From positions 1 to 26,595 of the forward strand of contig CAAGCE010000042.1 in assembly GCA_900768245.1 (NCBI GenBank): a DNA stretch of 26,595 bases. Reading direction: 5' to 3'. Below are positions 1 through 8,418 of this stretch, piece after piece. A program made the translations under genes and the position numbers. Within the stretch, counting starts at the first letter, position 1, and each line of letters starts with the position of its first letter. The DNA comes from Oscillospiraceae bacterium (GTDB lineage: Bacteria; Bacillota; Clostridia; Oscillospirales; Ruminococcaceae). The notes beneath the pieces were generated by a model, which worked only from the letters and a program-made list of their open reading frames with translations, had not been told where the DNA came from and ran no database searches.

Positions 1-66
1 AACTATACAAAAAATGGAGCATAATCTTGCATATATGGATTATGCGATGATTTTTTGTCTATAGTT
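1..66. repeat. Long imperfect inverted repeat at the window edge
   Basis: Three arm segments pair in register: AACTATA (1-7) with TATAGTT (60-66), CAAAAAAT (8-15) with ATTTTTTG (50-57), and GCATAATC (19-26) with GATTATGC (38-45). This gives 23 base pairs around an 11-base loop, with small internal bulges at 16-18, 46-49 and 58-59. The first arm starts at base 1, so the structure may extend beyond the window. It could be the end of a small mobile palindromic element, a hairpin RNA, or a terminator for a gene to the left. Sequence alone does not decide between these. Confidence 0.6.
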
Positions 67-101
67 TTATTGGTGTTTAGTATTAGTCAAATGCTTTAAT
101 G

Positions 102-140
102 AAAAAAACGTGCACCTTTTCAAATAGGAAAGATGCACGT
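102..140 (-). terminator. Rho-independent terminator of the glycosyltransferase/surface-protein unit
   Basis: On the minus strand the arm at 140-127 pairs with the arm at 121-108 (ACGTGCA against TGCACGT at the base, one U-G wobble, then a CUUU/AAAG helix). A run of U follows (102-107). It lies 17 bases after the stop codon of the large secreted protein. The plus-strand side also has a short T run after the stem (143-148), so it may stop transcripts from both directions. Confidence 0.85.
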
Positions 141-156
141 CTGTTTTTATCAGAGA

Positions 157-2808
157 TTATTCTGCTTTTGTGCTGACAGTTACAATGTCGGACTTTCTCA
201 TTTCCGTCCATTCGCCGTTAACGTAAGCACGGATAATGTAGCTGTATTCGGTATCAGGCTTGAGGTTTTTAATTCTTACCGCAAGCTTTTCTGTCTCGCA
301 GAGCTTTACAGCCTTTCCGTTAACGTACTTGTAAACAGCATATTTTTCAGCGTTCGGAACTGCTTTCCAGCCAAGTCTTACGCTGTCCTTTTCGGAAGAT
401 GCGACTGGGGCAGGTTTGTAATTGATATACACCGTTGCCTTAGCGGAATGTGAGTTTGTCGAAGTTCTGCCCTTCTTTACATAGCGCACGATATATTTAT
501 ATGTTTCGCCGTTTTTCAGACCCTTGAATGTTGCTGAGGTATCGGTCGTTTCTGTTATCTTGACATATTTTCCGTTTATAAGCTGATAAACCTCATAGCC
601 ATCTGCCTTATTTATCTCATTCCAGCTGAGCTTTACTGTGCTGCCGTTTACTTCTGCCTTTATTTTGAGCTTGTCACGAACTTCAGGAGCAACAGGTGCG
701 ACAAATTCGGGATATGTTGTCTGTGAAGGGGTAACTGAGCCGCCGCTGTTCTTAACGGTAATGTCAAAAGTTACTGTCTGGCTGCTATATTTTACTGTGA
801 GAGTTTTTGTTCCTGATGTCGTGCTGTCAAATCCGCTTACCATATCAGGTGTGATGTCAATGGTTGCTGACGTGTTATTTTCATATGTTGCGGTAAGCTT
901 TCCGCCTGTAACGTCAAGAGCTTCACCTAAAGAATATTCTGTCTTTGCCGGAACAGCGGTAAGTTTAAGAGCAGTAAGCTTTGGTTCCATAACGGTAACA
1001 AAGAAGTTAGTGGTTTTTCCTGCGTAGTTAACGGAGAGAGTTTTTGTTCCTGCGGAAGTGCTGTCAAATCCGCTTATCATACCTGCTGAAAGAGCAATGT
1101 TTACATAGTTGTTGTCCTCAAAATAAACATTTATTGAACCGCCTGTAACATCAAGCTCATCGCCTATGAAATACTCTTTCTTTGTTGGGGGAGTGGTAAG
1201 GACAATTGATGTTACCTGTGCTTTACTTACAATTATATCATATGTTGTTGTCTTGCCGCCGTAGGTAACGGTGAGTGTCTTTGTACCCTCTGTTGAGCTT
1301 TCGAAGCCGCTTACCATATCTGTTGTGAGCGTGATAGCTTCTGTCTGACCGTTATCATAGAAAACCTTTATCTCGCCGCCTGTAACGTCAAGAGGCTGAT
1401 CGATAAAGTATGTCTTTTTTGCAGGGTCGGTTGCAAGTGTGATGTTTTCGATCTGCTTTTCGTTGACGCTTACGACCTGATCGGTTGATTTTCCTTTGTA
1501 GGTCACAGTTACCTTTGTGTCGCCAAGTGAAAGCATAGAAGGTGAGAAACTAAAGTCGGAAGCGTTTGAGTCACTGTACTGAACGAGTTTGGAATTACCG
1601 TCGTCATATGTGACATTGACTGCAATTCCATTCGGTTCAAACTCGGTGCCTTCAATATATGTGCTTTTTATCGGAGGCGTAGCGATCGTTATTCCCTCAA
1701 TATCACGTTCTTCATATTTTGCTGTAAGGGTAATATCTTCGGTAACCGGTGCGGTGAAATCATATTTCTTATCATCTGCTGTGTACCAGCCTGCAAATTT
1801 CATACACGGAGGATCGACAGGATTAGAAGAAGGGGCTTTTGCAGGCAGGTTTTTCCAAGCTTTAGCTGTGGTCTGAGCTGTGCCGTCGTCATAGGTAATG
1901 GTGAAAGTGCCGTGACCGCAATATTCACAGGTATCAGCATTTTCATCTGCAAGCTTATGCTCGTCACTTACATTAATAATAGTATATTGATTAAAGCCAT
2001 TGGTAAAGAAGGATTTATTGCCTATGGTGTTGTCCTTGACCTGTTCGCATACATGATCCGAAGCATAGTCATCTAAATTGTAGGAAGCACCGGTGATGTA
2101 GAATTTCGCATCAACGAAATCGTATTCGTCATCGTTATAGTTATGATAATAAATATAATTAATGTCCATGTAATTTATGTTAGTATTATAAGAGTTTTCA
2201 TAAAAATAAGCGGCGTAATAGTTGTGCCAAGAGGAAACAAGTGTGCTGAAGGTATCCATAAAAAGCTTGCCCTTTAATGTAAGATTGCAGCCGTCATTGA
2301 CCTTGAATGGGTGAACGATGTTGTAAAGATGGTGACCGCTGCTGTCTGTCTGGTAGGAATATTCGTTCTGTATCTCGTCAGGTTTGCTGTTATTGCCTTC
2401 AATAAATTCGCCCTTGTCGTTCTTGATGTATGCATCGTCGCAGTTAAGCGTTACATCTGCGCCGTCGGCAATGATTATTTTAACATCAAGATATGAGCCG
2501 TTTATATAGTTTGAACCGCTGAGCTTGTATGTGCCGCTTTTGCTTATTGTAAGTTCAATAATATCGTCAAAGAGTTCAGGAGTTTTAACGGTAACGCCGT
2601 CGGGACAATCTGCTTTGCCGCTCAGGTAGTCTGCGATCTTTCCAAGCTCGATGTTCGGTTCAGCTGTAACGGTATCATCTGCGGAAACTGTTACGGCAGG
2701 AACAACGCTCGGCACAAAGCCTGTTACAGCTCCCGATGAAGCTAAAACAGCCACGCAGAGCCAGCTTATTGCAATTTTTTTCATTTTCTTTTTTTGTGTT
2801 ATTGACAT
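157..2808 (-). CDS. Secreted multidomain protein with InlB-type, Ig-like (Big_3) and fibronectin III repeats
   Basis: The 883-residue product starts with a basic stretch, a hydrophobic core and a likely signal cleavage near residue 43 (after VSA). Residues about 45-295 are a beta-rich region of unknown family with a Tyr/Asn-rich patch at 197-230. Residues about 300-366 resemble the Listeria-Bacteroides (InlB B) repeat, including FAGWYT. Four Ig-like repeats follow at about 370-449, 452-529, 531-608 and 610-686; the last three share LDVTGG, SGF(D/E)S and GTKTL motifs. Two fibronectin III domains lie at about 712-795 and 797-881. No LPXTG, dockerin or C-terminal membrane helix is present, so it may be released or held non-covalently. 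The start has AAGGAGG eight bases upstream and overlaps the glycosyltransferase stop by 10 bases, indicating translational coupling. An adhesin or scaffold role at the cell surface is inference. Confidence 0.85.
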   Translation of the reverse strand: MSITQKKKMKKIAISWLCVAVLASSGAVTGFVPSVVPAVTVSADDTVTAEPNIELGKIADYLSGKADCPDGVTVKTPELFDDIIELTISKSGTYKLSGSNYINGSYLDVKIIIADGADVTLNCDDAYIKNDKGEFIEGNNSKPDEIQNEYSYQTDSSGHHLYNIVHPFKVNDGCNLTLKGKLFMDTFSTLVSSWHNYYAAYFYENSYNTNINYMDINYIYYHNYNDDEYDFVDAKFYITGASYNLDDYASDHVCEQVKDNTIGNKSFFTNGFNQYTIINVSDEHKLADENADTCEYCGHGTFTITYDDGTAQTTAKAWKNLPAKAPSSNPVDPPCMKFAGWYTADDKKYDFTAPVTEDITLTAKYEERDIEGITIATPPIKSTYIEGTEFEPNGIAVNVTYDDGNSKLVQYSDSNASDFSFSPSMLSLGDTKVTVTYKGKSTDQVVSVNEKQIENITLATDPAKKTYFIDQPLDVTGGEIKVFYDNGQTEAITLTTDMVSGFESSTEGTKTLTVTYGGKTTTYDIIVSKAQVTSIVLTTPPTKKEYFIGDELDVTGGSINVYFEDNNYVNIALSAGMISGFDSTSAGTKTLSVNYAGKTTNFFVTVMEPKLTALKLTAVPAKTEYSLGEALDVTGGKLTATYENNTSATIDITPDMVSGFDSTTSGTKTLTVKYSSQTVTFDITVKNSGGSVTPSQTTYPEFVAPVAPEVRDKLKIKAEVNGSTVKLSWNEINKADGYEVYQLINGKYVKITETTDTSATFKGLKNGETYKYIVRYVKKGRTSTNSHSAKATVYINYKPAPVASSEKDSVRLGWKAVPNAEKYAVYKYVNGKAVKLCETEKLAVRIKNLKPDTEYSYIIRAYVNGEWTEMRKSDIVTVSTKAE

Positions 2809-3701
2809 AAAATGACCTCCTTGAATTTGTTTTCGTATTTAAGATAGTGTTCCCTCATGGGAACATCATATGACCATGGTTTTGCCCTGCCTGAATAATG
2901 TATGATGCCGTATTCTGATCTGCGGAAACTTTTCATAAGCTTTGTGACCGCAGGGTCACGGAAGTTCATTCCCGATTCGATATTTACGGTATAGTTCCAC
3001 TTGATGTCCAGCAGATATAAACTGTCCGCAAACAGCATATTCAGCACATCCTGATCGTTGTACATCCATTTTCGGCGATTGAGAAGCTCCACCGCTTCCT
3101 GCTCAGAGGTGAGTTCACGGCATTTTTTCAGGTCGAATAGGAGCACTCCCGCATTGAAATAGCGTTCAGGCTCTTTTAAGCCCATAAATTTTCCGGCATA
3201 GTCTTCAACATTGTATGGTATGCCGTCGATAAAGAAGCCTTTTTTCGTAAGACACAGCAGGCGCACATCGGAAGCAGGCGCACCGCCAACAGCATTGCCC
3301 TCAAGGTCTGTATCGAACAGTTCGGAAATATCTCCCTCTGTAATAGTATCGCAGTCGATATATATAAGCCTGTCATAATTGGCGAACAGTTCACCCAGAA
3401 CAGCAAGGCGGTAGTTTGTTTCAGCTGTGATATAGGATTTTTCGGCATTCTTTACACGCTCACGAAAATTCGTCATATCTGCAAACCGCACCGAGCAGTT
3501 GGGAAAGTGATCTCCCAGCTTTTCAAGCGGCTCACGGCTTTCACTTGGTATGCTGCTGTGCAGAATGATAATATCGTAATAACGTTTTTTGTTTGCGTTT
3601 TCAAGCATTGAATACAGACTGACGGCGAGGGGAAAAGCGTACTTTTCATCGCAGGCACAGCATATATTCACCGATGAAAAGGCAGGTTCCAATGGCGGCA
3701 T
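2799..3701 (-). CDS. Glycosyltransferase family 8 (GT-A fold, nucleotide-sugar dependent)
   Basis: The 300-residue protein has the family 8 signature set: an N-terminal nucleotide-binding segment (VNICCACDEKYAFPL, 11-25), the metal-binding DxD motif as DCD (116-118), FNAGVLLFD (182-190), NDQDVLN (215-221) and the C-terminal HYSGRAKPW (268-276). Family members transfer galactose or glucose from UDP-sugars and keep anomeric configuration. There is no signal peptide or membrane helix, so it acts in the cytoplasm. An in-frame TTG exists at 3728, but the ATG at 3701 has AAAGGAG seven bases upstream and fits the promoter position better, so I chose it. It is the first gene of a two-gene unit with the large secreted protein. 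The acceptor is unknown; the coupled partner protein is one possibility. Confidence 0.88.
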   Translation of the reverse strand: MPPLEPAFSSVNICCACDEKYAFPLAVSLYSMLENANKKRYYDIIILHSSIPSESREPLEKLGDHFPNCSVRFADMTNFRERVKNAEKSYITAETNYRLAVLGELFANYDRLIYIDCDTITEGDISELFDTDLEGNAVGGAPASDVRLLCLTKKGFFIDGIPYNVEDYAGKFMGLKEPERYFNAGVLLFDLKKCRELTSEQEAVELLNRRKWMYNDQDVLNMLFADSLYLLDIKWNYTVNIESGMNFRDPAVTKLMKSFRRSEYGIIHYSGRAKPWSYDVPMREHYLKYENKFKEVILCQ

Positions 3702-3742
3702 TTTTCTGCTCCTTTCGGCGACGTACAATTTTGCACATTATG

Positions 3743-3771
3743 ATTATATCACTTAATTTTATATTTGTCAC
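3743..3771 (-). promoter_or_regulatory. Sigma-A type promoter of the glycosyltransferase unit
   Basis: On the minus strand GTGACA (3771-3766) and TATAAT (3748-3743) are separated by exactly 17 bases, with an extended -10 TGA just before TATAAT. The predicted start of transcription near 3736 leaves a leader of about 35 bases before the ATG at 3701. Confidence 0.8.
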
Positions 3772-4009
3772 TATATATTTTAAAAAATAAAACAAAAAAA
3801 TAAATTTTTATGAATTAAATAAAAACGAAAGTAGCTTTAGTGATTGCATTTGTGCAAATAAGCATATGATTTTATGGCAAAATAAAATGCTGCAGTGGAA
3901 CAAGGCAAAATGAACGACCGCAGCGGCAAAATATCTTATGGTCCACGGCAAATTAAATGCCGCTGCCCCCAAAAAAATAAAACGCTGATCAACTCTGCAT
4001 ATAATATTG
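3772..4009. other. Non-coding spacer with nested inverted and direct repeats between cbiC and the glycosyltransferase promoter
   Basis: No credible gene is present between the cbiC stop (4010) and the glycosyltransferase (3701). The part near 3772-3830 is very AT-rich. The part at 3876-3966 holds a perfect 9-base inverted repeat, GCAGCGGCA (3920-3928) and TGCCGCTGC (3958-3966). A smaller CGGCA/TGCCG pair (3946-3950 and 3958-3962) would compete with it. GGCAAAAT or a near copy occurs four times, at 3876, 3904, 3925 and 3947. No stem followed by a U run is visible, so there is no clear intrinsic terminator for the cobalamin operon. Confidence 0.6.
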
Positions 4010-4639
4010 TTATCTTCCGCCGCACATATATAAAAGTGCGTTGCATATAGCGGCAGCGACATTGCTCCCGCCTTTTCGTCCTTTCGCAACGATATACGGA
4101 ATGCCTGATGCAATTATAAGCTCTTTCGACTGTACAACATTCACAAATCCAACAGGGACACCTATGACAAGTGCAGGAACAAAGCTTTTATCGCCGATCG
4201 TTTCACTAAGTCGGACAAGAGCCGTGGGAGCATTTCCAACCGCATAAATTATCGGCTTTCCAAGCTTTGCGGCTTTGTTTACAGATGCGGCTGCCCTTGT
4301 AGTTCCGTTCAGCTTTGCTTCGGCGGCAACGTCCTCATCTGACATAAAACACATTACCTCGCAGCCAAGCTTTTTCAGCGCAGCCTTATTCACTCCCGAT
4401 CTTGCCATATTTGTGTCTGTGACGATAACAGCACCGTTTTTCAGCAGCTTTTCAGCCGTTTGTATTGCATTTTCGGAGAAACAAAGATTGTCGAGATAAT
4501 CAAAATCCGCAGTTGTATGTATTACCCTCATTACAACCGGTTTTATATCGTCCGGAATGTTTCTGCCGCCAAGCTCGCTTTCGATTATCTGAAAGCTGTG
4601 CCTTTCTATGTCCTCAGGCAAAACATATTCAAGGTTCAA
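4010..4639 (-). CDS. cbiC: Cobalt-precorrin-8X methylmutase
   Basis: CbiC moves a methyl group from C11 to C12 of the corrin ring, giving cobyrinate. The 209-residue length is usual for the family. The catalytic-histidine context VIHTTADFDY (39-48) is present, along with TDTNMARSGVN (74-84), VGNAPTAL (134-141), VPVGFVNVV (161-169) and the terminal AKGRKGGSNVAAA (185-197). The start is a TTG that overlaps the cobO stop in a TTGA four-base overlap; AAAGGGG lies eight bases upstream and no better ATG exists nearby. It is the last gene of the cobalamin operon, although biochemically it acts before CbiA. Confidence 0.95.
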   Translation of the reverse strand: MNLEYVLPEDIERHSFQIIESELGGRNIPDDIKPVVMRVIHTTADFDYLDNLCFSENAIQTAEKLLKNGAVIVTDTNMARSGVNKAALKKLGCEVMCFMSDEDVAAEAKLNGTTRAAASVNKAAKLGKPIIYAVGNAPTALVRLSETIGDKSFVPALVIGVPVGFVNVVQSKELIIASGIPYIVAKGRKGGSNVAAAICNALLYMCGGR

Positions 4640-5145
4640 AATTCTATCCCCTTTCTTGCGGTAATGCCTTTCTCATAAGGGTGCTTGATACATTGTATTT
4701 CGCTGATATAGTCGGCAGCATCGGTGAATATTTTATTGGGTTCTCTTCCCGTGAGGATTACTTCCGCACTTTTTAAGCCGTCAAAAATAAGCTTTTGTGC
4801 CAATTCACGATCCATAAGTTCATATCTGTATGCTGAATTGAATTCATCAACTATTACCATATCAGAATCACCGCTGAATGCTTCTGCAAGCAATTCGTTA
4901 TGGCAGGCTGTAATGTCGGCTTTGTCGGCTTCAGTCATATTTTTAAAGAATGGATAATGTCTGTCACAGCGTATAACCTTTATATTCGGCAAATGCTTAA
5001 GTGATTCCAGTTCGGAAGTTTTTCCGCCTTTCATAAGCTGTAAAAAGCATACCTTCATTCCTGACCCCGAGGCACGGAGTGCAAGTCCGAGTGCTGCTGT
5101 GGTTTTTCCTTTTCCCTCACCACAGTAAATATGTAAAAGTCCCAT
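4636..5145 (-). CDS. cobO: Corrinoid adenosyltransferase, CobA/CobO/BtuR family
   Basis: The enzyme transfers the 5'-deoxyadenosyl group of ATP to reduced cobalt in cob(I)yrinate or related corrinoids. The 169-residue protein has the P-loop GEGKGKTT (9-16), a Walker B-like VIVDE (97-101), LTGREP (131-136) and the conserved end (HPYEKGI..RKGIEF). The usual N-terminal extension of Salmonella CobA is absent, as is common in Firmicutes. Its ATG shares one base with the cbiA stop (TAATG), with AAAGGAG upstream. Confidence 0.95.
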   Translation of the reverse strand: MGLLHIYCGEGKGKTTAALGLALRASGSGMKVCFLQLMKGGKTSELESLKHLPNIKVIRCDRHYPFFKNMTEADKADITACHNELLAEAFSGDSDMVIVDEFNSAYRYELMDRELAQKLIFDGLKSAEVILTGREPNKIFTDAADYISEIQCIKHPYEKGITARKGIEF

Positions 5146-6491
5146 TAGTTTTTCTCCTTTGAATGTTTATATTCAGCACATTTTTGTACAAAATTTGCAG
5201 CCGTATCAATGGCAGAATAAAAGTACAGATGAGGAAAGCCTGCATATAGATTTTCGTTTGCATGAACACATTTCCAGCTGCGTCCGTCAGCTTTTTCGGC
5301 TGTGAAAGCTTCTCCGCAGCTTGTGCTGTCCCAGTAGTGAAATTCATGAGCGTGAAAAGATGCACCTTTGCCGCAAAGAATATTGTCCCTTTCCGCAGTC
5401 ATTTTCACATACCCGAAACGCCGCAGCTTAGGCGTTTTATAGACCTTTCCGTCAATTGCTCCGACCAGCCTGTGTTCGTTTCCGTCAGTATCCTCCATAG
5501 TTTTGTGAAGATACATAAAACCTCCGCATTCGGCTATTGCAGGGATACCTGAGATGATCCTTTGACGAATGTTTTCAAGCATAGATTTGTTTTCGGCAAG
5601 CCTTCCGGCATATAATTCGGGATAACCGCCGCATAGGATAATTCCGTCTGCATTTTCGGGAACTGCTTCATCATAAAGCGGAGAAAAATACTCTATTTCA
5701 CAGCCAAGCTTCTGTAAAAGTGAAATGTTGTCTGCATAAATGAAACAAAATGCGCTGTCCTTTGAAACTGCTATGACCGTTTTATATTTAGCTTTCGGCA
5801 GGGGAGGCGGTGTGTAATTCGGAAAAGACCTCTCCGCAAATTTTATCAGCCTGTCAAGTTTCAGAGTTTTCTCAGCAAGCTTACCAAGCTGATCCAGTTT
5901 TGTTTTTATGTCTGAGATCTCATCTGCCGTGACAAGTCCAAGATGGCGGCTTTCAAACACCATATCAGTCTGCGGAATGAAACCGAAACATTCAGTACCA
6001 AGCTCATGGCAAAGATATTCCGCTTTGTCTGCAAGCTTTTCCGACAGACGGTCAAAGATAAATCCAACGATATTATTCGGCTTTTTATATTCAAGAAAAC
6101 CTTTCATGACCGCACCTATGGAGTCACTCATACCCTTGCAGTCAATGACGATAACAGCAGGTGTTTCGGTGACCTGAGAAACGGAATAAGCAGACCCTCT
6201 TCCGTTTGCACCGTCATAAAACCCCATGACCCCTTCAATAACTGAAATATCGGCAGCCCTGCTGTTTTCGTAAAGCAAATATTTCAGCGTATCATCATCA
6301 CAGAAAAAGCTGTCAAGGTTGAATGCAGATGTACCGAGTATTTTTTTATGAAACATTGGGTCAATATAGTCAGGACCGCATTTGAATGATGCGACCTGCA
6401 TTTTTCTGTTTACAAGTGCCTGCAAAACAGCACAGGTCACAGTTGTTTTTCCGCAGCCGCTGTTTGTGCCGCCGATGATAATTCTTTTCAA
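5145..6491 (-). CDS. cbiA: Cobyrinate a,c-diamide synthase
   Basis: CbiA amidates the a and c carboxylates of cobyrinate using glutamine and ATP. The 448 residues contain an N-terminal dethiobiotin synthetase-like ATPase domain with P-loop GGTNSGCGKTT (7-17), KCGPDYIDP (37-45) and EGVMGFYDG (86-94). A C-terminal class I glutamine amidotransferase domain follows, with the nucleophile Cys322 in AECGGFMYL, GGYPELY (288-294) and the likely catalytic His421. The start overlaps the cbiET stop by four bases (ATGA). The name cobB would apply in the aerobic pathway; the neighbouring genes favour the cobalt-containing substrate. Confidence 0.96.
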   Translation of the reverse strand: MKRIIIGGTNSGCGKTTVTCAVLQALVNRKMQVASFKCGPDYIDPMFHKKILGTSAFNLDSFFCDDDTLKYLLYENSRAADISVIEGVMGFYDGANGRGSAYSVSQVTETPAVIVIDCKGMSDSIGAVMKGFLEYKKPNNIVGFIFDRLSEKLADKAEYLCHELGTECFGFIPQTDMVFESRHLGLVTADEISDIKTKLDQLGKLAEKTLKLDRLIKFAERSFPNYTPPPLPKAKYKTVIAVSKDSAFCFIYADNISLLQKLGCEIEYFSPLYDEAVPENADGIILCGGYPELYAGRLAENKSMLENIRQRIISGIPAIAECGGFMYLHKTMEDTDGNEHRLVGAIDGKVYKTPKLRRFGYVKMTAERDNILCGKGASFHAHEFHYWDSTSCGEAFTAEKADGRSWKCVHANENLYAGFPHLYFYSAIDTAANFVQKCAEYKHSKEKN

Positions 6492-7678
6492 GATCTTGCT
6501 CCTTTAATTATAAAAACAGGATTTTCAGCGGAAAGCATAGTATGTGAGCCAACTTTTTTTGCTCTTGCAGCAGAGATCTGAACGATTTCAGGGCAGACTA
6601 TGCCGTTACTTTCAAAAGTCACGATCGCATCATTCAGCGTTTCAAGTGAAACTGCCGTAACAACAATGACAGCGTTAGGATTTTTTGAAAAAACAAAATC
6701 TGCTATCTCGCTTATCCTGCCGCTTGAACCGCCTATAAAAACTCTGTCGGGTGCAGGAAGTTCTTCAAGAGCTTCCGGTGCGCTGCCGCAAATTATTTCA
6801 ATGTTGTCACAGCCGAAATTCAGCGCATTTTCACGGCTGAGTGCCGCTGCTTCCGCATTTTTGTCGATAGCATAAACCTTTCCGTCGAAGCATTGCAAAG
6901 CCATTTCTATCGACACCGAACCTGTTCCGCAGCCAATGTCCCAGCAAATGTCGTTTCTTCTTATTTCAAGCTTTGAAATGACCGTGCTGCGTACTTCCGA
7001 TTTAGTCATCGGAACTTTTCCTCGGGTGAATTTCTCATCTGATATTCCTATGGCTGTACTGTTTTCAAAATCAGGATTTTCAATTACCGCAACAGTCAGT
7101 TTTCCAAGCTGAATATCAATAAAATCAGCAGCTTTTCCGGTAAAGATCCGTTCGTTTTCCGCAGCTAAATTTTCACCTATATAAAGCTTTGTTTCACTCA
7201 TACCGTATTCGCAAAGTCTTCTGCAAAGCTTTGCAGGAGTGATCTCGCCGCCAAGCAGAAAAAAGCAAAGCTCATTCCGTCTTACGTTTCGTACTATATT
7301 TGAACTTTCACCGTGCAGACTGACGAACTTCATATTTTTCCAAGGCTTTTTTATTTTTGAACAGAAGTATACAGGCGAAGAAACACCGCTTATGACCTTA
7401 CATTCAATATCTTTTGTGAACCTGAGCAGATTTTCGGCACCACTGTAAAAACCGCAGTCGCCAGACATAAGCACCGCCGCATTTTCATATTTGCCGTTAT
7501 GCAGAAACTCTGCTATTTCGTCGCTTTTCCAACTGCAAAAGCAAGGCTTTCCAAGGCTCGAAAACGGTTCTAACATTCGTTTTGCGCCAATAAGTATGTC
7601 TGCATTTTTAATTGCCGAAAGTGCCTCTGCCGTGAGAGTTTTTTCGCCGTCCATTCCTATTCCGATAATGACAACCAT
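6488..7678 (-). CDS. cbiET: Fused cobalt-precorrin-7 C5-methyltransferase / C15-methyltransferase and decarboxylase
   Basis: This 396-residue protein joins two enzymes that are separate in Salmonella. Residues about 1-205 are CbiE, a tetrapyrrole methylase with GIGMDG (6-11), SGDCGFYSGA (72-81) and GVSSPVYF (98-105). Residues about 215-396 are CbiT, a Rossmann methyltransferase with the linker motif GKVPMTKSEVR (220-230), SAM-binding DIGCGTGSVSIE (247-258) and FIGGSSG (314-320). Together they methylate C5 and C15 and remove the C12 acetate carboxyl, equivalent to CobL. The start lies 22 bases inside the end of cbiJ, with TTTGGAG eight bases upstream, so translation is probably coupled. Confidence 0.95.
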   Translation of the reverse strand: MVVIIGIGMDGEKTLTAEALSAIKNADILIGAKRMLEPFSSLGKPCFCSWKSDEIAEFLHNGKYENAAVLMSGDCGFYSGAENLLRFTKDIECKVISGVSSPVYFCSKIKKPWKNMKFVSLHGESSNIVRNVRRNELCFFLLGGEITPAKLCRRLCEYGMSETKLYIGENLAAENERIFTGKAADFIDIQLGKLTVAVIENPDFENSTAIGISDEKFTRGKVPMTKSEVRSTVISKLEIRRNDICWDIGCGTGSVSIEMALQCFDGKVYAIDKNAEAAALSRENALNFGCDNIEIICGSAPEALEELPAPDRVFIGGSSGRISEIADFVFSKNPNAVIVVTAVSLETLNDAIVTFESNGIVCPEIVQISAARAKKVGSHTMLSAENPVFIIKGARS

Positions 7679-8418
7679 TGTTTTTTCTCCAAAAGAATTT
7701 TTTCTGTCTCCGAAAGCGTGTTTCCCGTTTCGGCAGGACGAAGCAGCACAGCAAGCTCAGTACCGCACTTTTTTGCGGCAGCAGCCTTTTCGGGAAAACC
7801 TCCTGCCGTTCCGCTTTCCTTTGTAACAAGTATTTCTGCACCGCTTTTTTTGATATGCTCAATATTTATTTCTTCGGAAAAAGGACCTTTCCCGACAATG
7901 ATATTTGCAAAACCGAGAGAGCGGCAGTATTCTTCTGTACCATCGGCAGGCAGTACCCTTGCCCATATGCGTTCACGGTATTTTTTCACTTTTGTCAGGG
8001 CAGAAAGCTCCTTGCTTCCGAGAGTGCTGAGAATGTGTTTTTCGCTGCTGTTAAGATAATTTATAAGCCCGTTCATATCAGCAAAAGTTTGACCTGAAAT
8101 ATCAGTCGGGCTTTCACGCAGAAGTCTGTAATATTCCGTGTGTGTTTTATCGCAGGCAGCTTTAATGTTTTCGGTCGCAGCTGTTGCATAGGGGTGAGTT
8201 GCGTCAATGATTATCTTGCAGCCGCAGTTTTTTATGAGAGCAGCAATTTCAGAGCTGTCAAGCTTTCCGTTGAGTATATTTATGTATCTGCTTTGCGGTA
8301 GAAGCTTTGCACCGTATTCGGTCGTGACAGAAACATTTGCACATATCCCGTTTTGAACGCAAAATTCGGTAAGAAGCCGTCCCTCAGTTGTTCCGCCGAA
8401 TATCAGAAGCTTATACAT
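7657..8418 (-). CDS. cbiJ: Cobalt-precorrin-6A reductase
   Basis: CbiJ reduces the corrin macrocycle with NAD(P)H after C1 methylation by CbiD. The 253-residue protein has the N-terminal nucleotide-binding GGTTEGR (8-14), DATHPYA (72-78), GKGPFS (176-181) and TKESGTAGG (199-207), all family hallmarks. The start overlaps the cbiH stop by eight bases, with an AGGGG ribosome site seven bases upstream. Confidence 0.94.
   Translation of the reverse strand: MYKLLIFGGTTEGRLLTEFCVQNGICANVSVTTEYGAKLLPQSRYINILNGKLDSSEIAALIKNCGCKIIIDATHPYATAATENIKAACDKTHTEYYRLLRESPTDISGQTFADMNGLINYLNSSEKHILSTLGSKELSALTKVKKYRERIWARVLPADGTEEYCRSLGFANIIVGKGPFSEEINIEHIKKSGAEILVTKESGTAGGFPEKAAAAKKCGTELAVLLRPAETGNTLSETEKILLEKKQWLSLSE

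Noticed and set aside
3702..3728. Nine-residue upstream TTG start for the glycosyltransferase
   Set aside because: It would leave a leader of about eight bases after the predicted transcription start and no ribosome site; the ATG at 3701 has AAAGGAG.
3808..4113. 101-codon minus-strand open frame extending from inside cbiC into the spacer
   Set aside because: Its first part overlaps cbiC in another frame, it has no ribosome site, and the rest runs through the repeat-rich spacer.
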